Source of the DNA: Bolinopsis microptera
Lineage: Eukaryota; Ctenophora; Tentaculata; Lobata; Bolinopsidae
Direction of reading: 5' to 3'
Length of the DNA stretch: 64,000 nt
Assembly (NCBI RefSeq): GCF_026151205.1
Contig: NC_087079.1
Span: 9,104,635 to 9,168,634 of the forward strand
This document shows, piece after piece, positions 20,224 to 30,979 of the stretch. The position numbers were made by a program, and so were the translations under genes. Within the stretch, counting starts at the first letter, position 1. Every line of letters starts with the position of its first letter. The notes under the pieces were generated by a model. It was given only the letters and a program-made list of their open reading frames with translations. It was not told the DNA's origin and made no database searches.

Positions 20224-22458
20224 ATGAGTAGGACTCCAGGTATAGTGGCATCTTCCACACCTGTTTATGTTGAAGCTGTTCTGGAAGATGGAAGGATCAT
20301 GATCATACCAGCTCAAGCTATTCCTACCTCATCTGTTCCTCAACAGAATGGCCAACCTATTCAGATACAGAATGCAGTTGTTTCACAAGTGCAGAGCACC
20401 AACATATCTGTTCCTGTAACTTCAGCTGTATCTACACAGTTAAGTAGATCTTTTCATGTTCGTGAGCAGCAAAATAATCCTAATTCAATACAGTTGCAAC
20501 CCCTTGATAGACAATGTACCAGCAATAGAGCCTCAGTTCAGGTGTCTCGCCATCAAGAGGCACCCAAGCAAGAAGACCTCTATGGAACACTCTCTAATCA
20601 ACATGTTCCCTCCAATATCGATATAACTAATATAGTTCAGTCTATTCATATTGAACCTTCAAATGAAAAAGGCCCCCAAGGTGAAGATCAATCATTGCAT
20701 CGGACTACTTGTATGATGAATTGTGGAAATGACCGAAACAGTAAAGGTAGTGCAAGACTTGTCACTGATGATAGGTGTGGACATATTGTGTGTTTAAACT
20801 GTCTCATGAAGTCTCCTAATTGCTGCCCTATCTGTGATAATGGTCATGATCATGTTTTGAATAGAAACTCAGTGATAACAAATAAAAAAGAGCAAAATGA
20901 ATGCTCTACCTGCGGCAAAACCTTTAAAAGACCTTCAGACCTATTGAGACACCGCAGAATTTGTCATGGTGACAATGACGGAGCATTTTCTTGTCCAGTT
21001 TGCAACAAAAAATTCACCAGGGCTTTTGATCTCAAAAGACACACCATCACCCATAATACTGAGAAAAAGTATGAATGTGGAAAATGTGGGGCAAAATTTA
21101 ATAGAACTGAGAATATGAAAAGACATTTACAAGCTCATTCAGGAGAAAAACCTTTCCAATGTCCAGAGTGCAAAAAAGAATTTGGTCAACAAGAAAATTT
21201 GAATAGACATATTCTAAGTCACACAGGAGATTTTCAGCGATATAAGTGCAACAAGTGTGATAAGGACTTTACAAGACTAGCAAGTCTCAGAAGACATGAA
21301 CACCGGCACAATGGTGATTGGCCTTACACTTGCCATGACTGTGACCCACCTCGTGGATTTTCTGAACCTGGACTTTTTAGAAAGCACAGACTAACACATA
21401 AGGGAATAAAGCCATATGTTTGTAATGCTTGCAACAAAGGTTTCAACAATCCTAAAGCTTATAGAAATCATAGGCGTATTCACACCGGAGAGCGTCCTTA
21501 TGTTTGTAAAGTGTGTGAGGTTGCATTTTCTCAGTGGGGTCACCTCAAACGTCACAAGAAAGTTCACGAAAAGCAAGATGCCAAAGCTGCAGGATGTTAT
21601 ATAAGACGCCCTCAGGGATACCCTCGCAGGCAAGCTGATCCTTACAAGCCTAAATTACCATTATCAGCTTACTTCCTGTGGTTTATGGACGCTAGAGAGA
21701 GGATTTTAAAAGCAAATCCTCATCTGAATATGCCTGAGCTAGCAAAAGCTGGTGGTCGTCTATGGAAAACTATAAATCAGGAAGAGAGAAAATTTTATGA
21801 GAAGAAGGCTATTTCGGAAAGAGAGCGTTACAGAAAGCAGTTAGAAGAATACACAAGGAAGCGTAGACAAACCTTCAAGCCTGCGAATGTTAATGGTGTT
21901 TTGTCAAAGTCTGACATGTGTGTCGGAACAGATACAGAATTTGATCCAAATTCTAAAGAAACCCACTCATCTCCTCTAGTTGCCCCTGAGAATCAGGGTA
22001 AAACAAACTCTAGTGGTGGGTTTGATGGAAATCTTTTAGAATCTGCAGGGCGAAGTGTGGGTTTGCTTCCTGATGCTTACTCCGGAGAGGTGGTCCAGCT
22101 TGACTCTGCAAACACCTTCAATCACTTCCATTCTACCAGTTCAACCTTCTCACGAGTACCTGCTAGAACTTATCAAGACTTTTCTGAGTCCAGACACTCT
22201 GTGACTGATGCAGCTATGCCAGCTAGAACTGTCCCTACCAACGTAACTCTCACCACACTTTCCAGCAACTCCCATGGTCCCAGACCAAGCGTATCCCATG
22301 AAGCTCACTCTGGTATGACTGCGCCCCATTTCAATACTTTTAACAGATACCAGTCTGGCGAGGATTTTGTAGTTGCTGATTATCCGTTCACCAATTCTCC
22401 AACTCACATTTTAGACTTCAGCAACAGAGTCGAGGGTTCCGCTGCAGAAGCCACGTGA
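20224..22458 (+). CDS. RING-like / eight C2H2 fingers / HMG-box nuclear protein
   Basis: 744 aa in one uninterrupted exon. Residues 1-155 are a Gln/Ser/Val-rich, probably disordered region. Residues about 163-204 form a RING-like Cys/His cluster (CMMNC, CGHIVCLNCLMK, CCPICD; first pair spaced C-x3-C). Residues 227-448 hold eight C2H2 fingers with TGEKP-type linkers (HSGEKPF, HTGERPY); finger 6 has an enlarged loop after its second Cys. Residues about 475-545 are an HMG box (PKLPLSAYFLWFMDARE, GRLWKTINQEERKFYE). A Ser/Thr-rich tail follows. Expected role: sequence-specific DNA binding by the fingers with DNA bending by the HMG box; the RING-like part could mediate ubiquitin transfer or protein contact (inference). 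The first ATG was used; TTATTTGTA-type AT-rich leader precedes it. Polyadenylation signals lie at 23744 and 23761. Confidence 0.93.
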   Translation: MSRTPGIVASSTPVYVEAVLEDGRIMIIPAQAIPTSSVPQQNGQPIQIQNAVVSQVQSTNISVPVTSAVSTQLSRSFHVREQQNNPNSIQLQPLDRQCTSNRASVQVSRHQEAPKQEDLYGTLSNQHVPSNIDITNIVQSIHIEPSNEKGPQGEDQSLHRTTCMMNCGNDRNSKGSARLVTDDRCGHIVCLNCLMKSPNCCPICDNGHDHVLNRNSVITNKKEQNECSTCGKTFKRPSDLLRHRRICHGDNDGAFSCPVCNKKFTRAFDLKRHTITHNTEKKYECGKCGAKFNRTENMKRHLQAHSGEKPFQCPECKKEFGQQENLNRHILSHTGDFQRYKCNKCDKDFTRLASLRRHEHRHNGDWPYTCHDCDPPRGFSEPGLFRKHRLTHKGIKPYVCNACNKGFNNPKAYRNHRRIHTGERPYVCKVCEVAFSQWGHLKRHKKVHEKQDAKAAGCYIRRPQGYPRRQADPYKPKLPLSAYFLWFMDARERILKANPHLNMPELAKAGGRLWKTINQEERKFYEKKAISERERYRKQLEEYTRKRRQTFKPANVNGVLSKSDMCVGTDTEFDPNSKETHSSPLVAPENQGKTNSSGGFDGNLLESAGRSVGLLPDAYSGEVVQLDSANTFNHFHSTSSTFSRVPARTYQDFSESRHSVTDAAMPARTVPTNVTLTTLSSNSHGPRPSVSHEAHSGMTAPHFNTFNRYQSGEDFVVADYPFTNSPTHILDFSNRVEGSAAEAT

Positions 22459-23770
22459 TAGTGTAGTGATAATTGTGATGCTGGTTTATTCTTTCATCAG
22501 GTACCTTGTGTGAATTAGTGTGTGTAAATGGTAGAGTAAAGAGATGTATTCTGAGTTCTGACTCTTAGGATATATGATTTTATATTGACTCAATTTGATG
22601 TGATTTACTTACACGTTTTTACTTCAGATAAGTTATATAATGTTGATTTTTTAATGCTTGGATGAGTTCTGAGGGGTGCGAATTTTATAAAAAATTGAAT
22701 TTTCTTCGTTATTATAATTTTGTTGGGTTATGGGTTTATGATATGACGCTTTATTAACACTCTATTTTCTATCCTTCTAACAATGAACCTTGCCCAATAT
22801 ATGTATAAATTCTGCTATTAGTAATTTAGTAAAGTAATAATTATTTATGTAGCTTCTATTAGAATGGAGCTTATGATACAATAATTGCACGTGTAATATA
22901 AACGTATGCTAGAGGTATGTGGAATGTGGATCATGTACTGATTCTACTCTGTAGAGTTGTTAGAATTTAAAATGAAAGTAGAACCAAAATCAAATTTTAC
23001 AGTATCTGTAATTCTTTGGCAGGGAGCCACCTGTCAGGGGTTACAAATAACCCTATCATCCAAACGTCATCCTTTACTTCTTTCATCACATGATGTTGTT
23101 GTTGCCCGGACGGTGTCGGTAATTCTAAAGTTCTAACGACTAATTTACAAAAAATTTGAAGTTATACACATTTAATGATATAATATTTAAGAATAACTGC
23201 ACCAAAATGGTTGAGTTTCTCCTAATCGTAATGCTATCTATTTGAAATTTGGAAGCATCAGGTTGCACAGCAATTGACTAACAAATTCCAAATTGCATTC
23301 TGTAATCAAAAACCCAATACGGCCTTTAGGTTAGAACAGTAATTTGTTGGGCATCATTCAACTATTCATTTCTTAGATATAGTTAAAAACTGATTGCCTT
23401 ATAAAGGTGTTAAGATATCATGTTGTTAAGTTATTTAAGCTTGACAAGCCCATTGATATGTCGGAAAAGTTTCATCCTGTTATCTTAAATTATGTCTTAA
23501 ATTGTTTTCAAGTTGCTGAGATTTATCATAAACAGTGAACTATGTCCAATGTACAGTTGTTTATATAAAAATGTTCTCATGTTCTGGTCTGTATGTTATA
23601 TTGTTATGTGTACAATTTGTTCACATGCAGAGCTTGTATTGAGTGGTATATGTTGTTCTTATAATTATCTGATCTCCAAATTTATAGTGCACAACATTTT
23701 TCTTGGCTGCGTTTCACTATAATTAGAGTTTGTTAACTGTTCCAATAAAATTAGATATTAAATAAATCAA
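22459..23770 (+). terminator. 3' untranslated region with polyadenylation signals
   Basis: AT-rich non-coding sequence follows the stop of the finger/HMG gene. AATAAA occurs at 23744-23749 and again at 23761-23766, about 140 bases before the next gene's ATG. These are the likely cleavage signals and would make the two genes closely packed. Confidence 0.55.
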
Positions 23771-23906
23771 ACAGGACTTTATTTGTGAAACTACAGCCCC
23801 TCAATAATATTCAATATTAGGAAATAAACGGAGTTCTGTTAAATAATCTAAAATGCGACAGTGACAGAAGAATAAATAGTTATTAAATTATTCATCAGCT
23901 GTTAAA

Positions 23907-26578
23907 ATGTCCTCCCCATCGCCTGGGAAGAAACGGATGGACACAGACTTCGTGAAGCTGTAAGAATATTAATTACTGTTTTTAACATGATAATATTATG
24001 AATAACATCTTTAGCTAATTTCATCTATTATACTGATTAAATCGGAACATCAACGCAATACTCCTTACATATTATATATTATTATACATACTAGAAAGCT
24101 CGTGGCTCAGGAAGCTAATGTTATTCTTTGATAATCATTTTTTCGTATCGAAAAATTGAACACAGCGTAATAACAGCAAAACTGATCATAATGCCGATCC
24201 AAAATCTTTGCACGTGCGTTATTACTCTTACTTACTTACGGTTACTTCAGGTGTACTCTCTCCGTGTTCTCAATCTGTAACATTTCAGAATTGAGAATAA
24301 CTACGAGGTTCAAATCCTGGGAGGAATCCACGAGTTTGTCGTTAAATTTGAAGGCCCTAAAGATTCTCACTACGAAAATGGTATCTGGAAAGTAAGGGTT
24401 GATCTTCCAGAGAAATATCCCTTTAAGTCGCCCTCTATTGGCTTCATGAACCGCATATTCCATCCTAACATTGATGAGATGTAAGTTTTAAGTAATCTAA
24501 CTTTTAGATCTTGTTTTTATCTCATTTCTAAAATTAATCTTCACTTTATTACTTAAAAAGTTAAAATTCTTGCAGTTTTACAAATACATATGTTGCAGGT
24601 CTGGCACTGTTTGTTTGGATGTTATAAACCAAGCGTGGACTGCTTTATATGGTGAGTACCTGGTCACATACGTTTCTCTTCAATAGACTAATACCTTATT
24701 GGAATATTGGGCGAGAAATAAATTAGAGAAGTGCCAAGAACACTCTTATCTATGAATTTTGGTTAATCTTGTTTAAAATATGCAAAATGATATGAAAACT
24801 CACGCACTCAGTTTTGTGTGATTTGGCACGCAATGTGCGGAACAAATTCAATTCCATCTATGTATTTTCCACGCCTAGAATATGATGTACCTAGCAGGTG
24901 CTTTCCTTGGCGTGGGTCCTGGCAGATTAAGTAGCGATTTGGGGACAATATTTCAGCCTAATAGTCGACTAGATAGTTGTTAAGTAAAACTGGATGGATC
25001 ACGTCATCTAGATAAGAAGGAAAGTTTGGTCGATATAATCGTGGTAACGTTACTCCAATTTACTGACCTAGACATCAGAATAGAAACTGAACTTATAACT
25101 TAACACTTGGTTCATGGTTGTGAGAAGATACTAGGATGTAACCACGTGGGGATCGAATTGCGCTGCCGGAATGTTTACACTCAGTAATACTACCTTGTAT
25201 TAGTAGTAAAAGTAGTAGAAGTATAAGTAGTGATGAGAAAAGTAAAATGTATACGTAGTTCGGATATTTTACTCCAAATTGCCTGATAAGTGAACTGTAA
25301 GTCGTTAATAATAGCCTAAAATCTTACCTATTTTAAGCGCGCGGCGTTAGTTCTACAGTCGTTAGCATTCAGAAACAGGTTTTATCCTGTGAAAAGTGAA
25401 TAAGTTTTCGCGCGCGTTTGTTTTTCTTTTTCAGATCAATTTATATAGATCGCGAGCGAGCGCGCAGAAGATACGCGCGTTCCGTTCGGCAAGATTGAAT
25501 TATCTGTCATTTCGCGTCGGTTGTAACTCCAATTGTAGGTTCTAGGAAGCTATATTACAGCTATAGTCTGTACGATGCTCTTGGAAATTAGAGACAACTG
25601 CATCTGACAGATCGGGAAAATTCCTATGCGGTCGTTATCAAACTTGAATAATTGATTTAAAAGACTTTAGTATCTAACTGTAGCACTGTCACCTAACAAC
25701 CAAATTCACCCTAGATTTACGGAACATATTTGATACCTTTCTCCCACAACTCCTGACGTACCCAAATCCAGTCGATCCTTTGAACGGTGATGCAGCAGCT
25801 TTGTATCTTCACAAACCTCAGCAATATAAAGAAAAAGTCAGAGGTGAGTCAAAGCCAGTCAATATTTTAACCATTTTTCCAGGAAATTCCAAAATTTGGA
25901 TAGAAAAAATTGCGACGAACCTACCAGTAATAGTTCGCTTATAAAGTTTGTGAAACATGTTTTAGTCACAAACTGACACTGCACCCTCACAGAGTATGTG
26001 GACAAGTACGCCTCACCGGAATATGTGGACCGAATGGAGGTCACCAGTGGAGGGCAAGTAAGCCACCACGTTGAGGATAACGATGATGAGAGTTCTATGA
26101 GCTCAGGTGAGTCGAGCGATAAAACTGGGAAAACTCCATTTTCTCAGTATGGTCGAGATTACTCGTTTTTGTCATTTTTGGTTCACTGAGATTTGAGATC
26201 TTATTATCTAGAAATCGTGAGTTATATCTGAGACTCTGTCTAGACCTTCGTATAATTGTAACTATGGAAACTAACGATCTTCTAGTTACTGTGCATCAAT
26301 TACCAGACTAATTTGTAGTTTTGATGAAATTTGTGTTATCTTACTCTTTCCCACTTTGACGCAAAAATGTTCCGAATAAACCTATAATAATTTCATTGTG
26401 GACGATCACTTCTTAATTTTCAATCATGAGTAAATGCCTAAGATTCCATGAGGGGTCAGGGGAATGTTACCATAAAACGTTTACGGAGAGGCAATGAAGC
26501 GAGCCATTTCATGACTGTTCATTAAATCTTAATATTTCAGATTATTCTGAAGACGAATGCAATGGGATGGAGCTGTGA
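23907..26578 (+). CDS. UBE2H: ubiquitin-conjugating enzyme E2 H, six exons
   Basis: Exons: 23907-23959, 24289-24480, 24599-24651, 25715-25843, 25993-26106, 26541-26578, all GT-AG, giving 579 nt and 192 aa (human 183). The start [18 protein letters not shown] and the UBC fold follow the human protein closely. HPN is at 76-78 and the catalytic cysteine is Cys87 in GTVCLDV. The acidic Ser-rich tail ends [12 protein letters not shown], like the human SEDEAQDMEL end. E2 H carries ubiquitin as a thioester on Cys87 and is the partner of the CTLH/GID E3 complex (family knowledge). The tail is about ten residues longer than in human, in exon 5. The largest intron (24652-25714) has a CG-rich patch at about 25337-25490 but no exon. 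The first ATG matches the family start. Confidence 0.97.
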
Positions 26579-27910
26579 TAAAAGCCCGTATTTTGAATTC
26601 CTTAACTCCAGACTCCAGTGTTTGCTTCAGTGAGAGAATGAGTTTCCCGGATCCAGCTGCCGGAATCTTCACCTCGACCCTACTAAAACCACAGTCTGCA
26701 TAGTAATGCCAAATATACAGCATACACGTCGTCCTCTGCGATCACGACGCCGGAATGCGCAGCTGTTGCTAACCGGGGGACTGCAGACTCATCACTCAAT
26801 GGAATTTATTAATATTTTAAACTTATAATGCCTGGGAACCCGATTTGTAAATATATATTTAAACTTTCGATATCCAATTGTTACTATAGTCGTAACTTGC
26901 TGTGTGTTTATTTAAATTGTGGGTCCGAACTTTGCAGCAGTTACTGCTCTAAAACTGTTTTTGCCGAAAATGTTATCAATATGGACGTGAGTGGTAATAG
27001 TGGGAACTGGGAAGTGGCTTGTATTTATTAGGAGCTAGTAAAACTTAAACAACCCTTTCAATATTAAAGCATTTAAGATCATACGTAATGCGTATATATT
27101 TTATATTCAAATAATATAGATTTTGCAATTCTGAATATTTTAAACTCCTTATAGCTCCCACCGTTACCAATATCAATGCATTGTCTAAAATTTGGATACA
27201 TATTTTCTATGTTTATTAATATCACTATAAGTGGCGATGATCTTTTAAGACTAGTTAAGGATACTTTCTTATTCTTACTAATACTTAGGCTCACTCAGAT
27301 CAGGGGGTATTACATAGTAGCTTAGTTATCATTTGGTCTTTTAATAATTTGCGTTGTTTAAGTGGGATACGTTTCCTCTTACCTTGTTGATTTTTATGTA
27401 AACCGCAGAAATCTGCCTCTTAAAAGATAAAAAGACTCCAAATATCTTTCTGTAGTATCTTTAGTTGGAATGATACCGATGAATGCAGGGTGTACAGTAT
27501 TTCTATGAACGCATCTAACTGAGAATTCCTAAAATCTACAGACACTTTCACCACTGCTTAAGCAAAGATAATTAACCTTAATCCTTATTGCCTATTCCTT
27601 TCGCGATGATGTTTCGAAGTTAGATGCGTCTCCCTTGGTTTGTCATGTTATGTGATATTTTGTTTTTTTAGTTTTCAAACACTAATTCCTGTCCCAATTT
27701 TTTCGCTCTCCCGAAATTGTGAAGCCAAATTCTTCAGAATTATTCACATAGTTCAACTTCATAATCTAAAAAAGTGACCTTATTTCCACTTCTCAATAAC
27801 AATATTAGGCAAAAATCGGGATTTTGCTGACGTCAGCATCGCTGTTGTAATATTTGAACGAGGGTTTCAATTATATCGGGTTTCGGAATTCGGTTAAGTC
27901 GTCATACCCT
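26579..27910. other. 3' flank of UBE2H, no gene recognised
   Basis: Probably begins with the UBE2H 3' untranslated region. No clear AATAAA was found close to the stop. Small open frames here look random and no repeat stands out. Confidence 0.4.
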
Positions 27911-28339
27911 TTAAGGGGGCAGGTAAGGGGGGGTCTTTATGGAAATTTTGAAAATCCCGGACCTGGAAAAATCGTCAAAAAACGAGGTCCAAGATTTTCA
28001 AAATCGAATAAAAAATTTTTAAAGGCCTATCTCAAAATTCTGATCGACCAGAAGTTTCTAAATGGTCATTAGAACATATCCTGAAAGTTTCAAGGTGTTT
28101 GCTCAAAAAATGTAGGAGAAGATAGATTTTTAGACTCGATTTTCAGGGCGCGCGATTGAAAATCGCTCGCGCAATACAATTAAACATGAGCGCTGACCTT
28201 TGACTGGCAATAAATTCGGCTAGGAACAATATTTTTCCATAGGACTAAAAGCAGCAGATAGATATCACTCCCCTCTATCAGAAACAACTATAAAATCAAT
28301 TTCGAGAGAAATTTCATAAAGACCCCCCTGCCCCCTTAA
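27911..28339. mobile_element. piggyBac-like MITE, 429 bp, TTAA ends
   Basis: Both ends read TTAAGGGGGCAGG inward (27911 on the plus strand; 28339 on the minus strand), and similarity continues through GGGGGTCTTTATGGAAATTT. The left end has a 3-base insertion (TAA) relative to the right. TTAA at each extremity fits the piggyBac superfamily target. The interior is AT-rich with one CGCGCGATTG patch and a small chance ORF; there is no transposase. Confidence 0.8.
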
Positions 28340-28790
28340 CTTTAACGTAAGCTTATCATAATTTCATTGTGGGTTCCATTGAAATTACCGGATAACCCGG
28401 TTATGTCAAAGCACCGACTATTAAATATCTGGTGATTAGGTAATAATGTGATTTTCGCACCTGTATGGCTGCATGATTCGTTCGCCATTTGGTTATCATT
28501 GATTGAAATTCATAGACAAAATTCTCAAAGTTTTAAAATTCAAAATTTAGCAACACATTAGTCACATTTTTGTACTGATGAATGTCCTAATCGACCAATC
28601 ATCTGAGTCTAGTTATTAAGATAGGTATCACTATAAATATAATCGGGCATTTAAATCGACTAGACCATGCGGTAACCCATTACAAAACTTCCAAAACTGA
28701 GCGTGGAAGTTGCAGTAAAGTATTATATCGGGTAATGACCAGTGCTTCGCACTTCAGTGCAGATAATAACCCGCTGTATCCTGTTTCTAG

Positions 28791-29389
28791 GTGATTTCAT
28801 TAAATTCAATGACTTGGTTATCTTTAGTCGACCTTTTAGAAACGCTGTTAATTTCGCACGAGAAAACCTTTCTCAACATTGTTACTATTGATCACAAACT
28901 TAGTAGGGGTCGTTCAAATGTAACGTTATCTGCACTTCGTAATCAGCATTACACATAGTTTTAATTCTAAATGGAAAGCTCCAATAGTTGTTGTGGCATT
29001 CGAAAAAACCCTCAGTGATTAAGTAATATGTGGACGACATTTAATCATTTGCTTTAGGGAAAGATTAGACTTGGACGTTGTTTTTAACTTAAAGTTAAAC
29101 TATCTCCTGTTTAGAACTTTTATTTAATAAACATAATATAAGTTAACGACCCTTTATTGCAGGTTCTTTTGTTCAGGAAGTCCCTCTTTTTGATGATCGT
29201 ATCCAATCGGCAATAGTTCATACTGAATTTGATTATCAGAAATATTCTCTAGGCAGTACTTCAACAGACTTATTTGGAAGTGCAATGATACTGGAAAACA
29301 AGCTGACAACTGAAGATGATATGAACCTGAAGAGAAGTAACGGAGCGACGTTTCAACCTGGTTATAAAGCTAAGTTAGTTTGTCTTTAA
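28791..29389 (+). CDS. two candidate 3' exons of an unidentified gene
   Basis: A TATTGCAG acceptor at 29162 opens 75 codons to a stop at 29387-29389. The composition looks coding: FVQEVPLFDDRIQSAIVH, then FDYQKYSLGSTSTDLFG, ending in YKAKLVCL. A possible preceding exon at 28791-28880 follows TTTCTAG and encodes DFIKFNDLVIFSRPFRNAVN plus nine residues; it has the right phase to join but uses a mediocre donor (GTTACT). I recognise no family. Start exons were not found; the piggyBac-like MITE lies just upstream and may sit in an intron. Confidence 0.4.
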
Positions 29390-30834
29390 TTGTGACCAGT
29401 TTGTTAAATTGGCTAGCTATCTAGGTAAACTATAGGTAAAAATATAATATTATTAATCATAAGCTAAAATGTACTAATCTTTGTATTCTATATTACTATT
29501 ATGTTAACAAATAGTTTTACTCATATTGATGGTAGAAGTTTGGTATGAACTATCATTTAATATTAATTACTGTTGATGCATGATAAGAGATTGGGGGCCC
29601 GCGTTCACCAAGTTTTTGATAGATATGACTTGGTGGAGATATCTGCAAACTATTTGCTATTGAAGTTTGTTTATCTTTTAATGTATTTTAATTTAGCCGA
29701 TGTGCTGCTTACAGTTAGGCGTTAGCTGTTCTCATTCGTAAACCTAGAAATATTGACAGCACAGAAGATCAAATTAGACGATGTGGATGAGGTATCATAA
29801 ACCATTTATTTTTATTGAATTTATAATATTATATAACATGAACTAATTAGTTGTAATTTGTACTCTTCTATATTTAGATTATTATTTTAGTCGATGGTGA
29901 AATGGTTTCCCTACAGTGATTCCATTCTATTGCTTCGAATGGGAAATTGTAATTTTAACCAGAGGAACGAATATTTCATCTCTCTGTTTTTACTCCCTGC
30001 CACTCCCAAACAAGGCATGGATGCTATAGCACCACCGTGCATCAGTACAAGCACAAACTTCACACGTACACGTGGGGCCGTGCACAGTATGTAATATATA
30101 TAATATATATGGTACCAGGTACCTGACCATGTAATATATAAGGAAGAGCACCCGGTCCGGTTAATGACGTTAATAGTTCCGGGTAGCAGGTATAACGCGC
30201 GCACACGTGCAACTAAACACCGGTGTTTGTTCTCTGAAACTGCAGGGTACTTTAACCTACTTCCTCCAGTGGAGCCAGCTCGTGCTGCTAGGTTCTCCGG
30301 TAGTGTAGTGGTTGTTAGGGAGGTTTTGACACGTGACTTTTGTTTGGACATATGACCTTGGTCCATTGTTTTTATCTGATGCAGTTCTTATATAAGCTGT
30401 TTGTCTCGTGACCAGCCACCCCACTATAAGTGTTGGAGTACACGTAATAGTGCATATTTAGTGGGAATCTACAAATAAGTTATAAACGAATTCAATTTGT
30501 CCATTATATTTCTTTTCCAAAGACTTTGTGCTCTTGGTCAGGCATTCCTTTTTTGCAAAAAAGTAGTTTGCAATGCGACTTCTCGGCAGTGAGCACATTA
30601 GAGTCTAACTCTAGACCTACTTAATGAATATTATATGAGCACACGAAATTGTGATTATATTTGCTTGAGTAAGAACACAAGCTTATGTTCAATCACTTCA
30701 GACTTTATATTTAAGCATGCATCTCGATTCTTACTACATACTACTATTACTATAATTCAAACAGAAGTGGTCGAGTCTGATTGCATAACTAAAATGCAAA
30801 TTCTGGCATGGGGATATATATATTATATAGGGTT
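29390..30834. other. no gene recognised
   Basis: AT-rich sequence with short (AT)n-like runs near 30090-30150. Overlapping small ORFs on both strands at 29911-30366 mirror each other and show no family signature. Confidence 0.35.
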
Positions 30835-30962
30835 CGATTCATTATACTTTTTACGGTCTGGACCTCTGTGGTTTCATTCCTATGTAGCAAGTCTTACGCG
30901 TAAGACTTGCTACATAGGAATGAAACCACAGAGGTCCAGACCGTAAAAAGTATAATGAATCG
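30835..30962. repeat. 128-bp perfect palindrome
   Basis: The sequence from CGATTCATTATAC to GTATAATGAATCG is exactly self-complementary with no spacer, centred on ACGCGT at 30896-30901. A second, 17-bp inverted repeat, TTGATACGCGTATCAAC (30963-30979), follows directly. It is flanked upstream by an (AT)-rich run. Confidence 0.97.
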
Positions 30963-30979
30963 TTGATACGCGTATCAAC

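Noticed and set aside
24300-24320. tRNA B-box-like GGTTCAAATCC
   Set aside because: It lies inside UBE2H exon 2 (coding EVQILG) and has no A box or cloverleaf.
29911-30366. 151-codon minus-strand ORF
   Set aside because: Low-quality composition, crosses an (AT)n run and overlaps equally long plus-strand frames; no motif.
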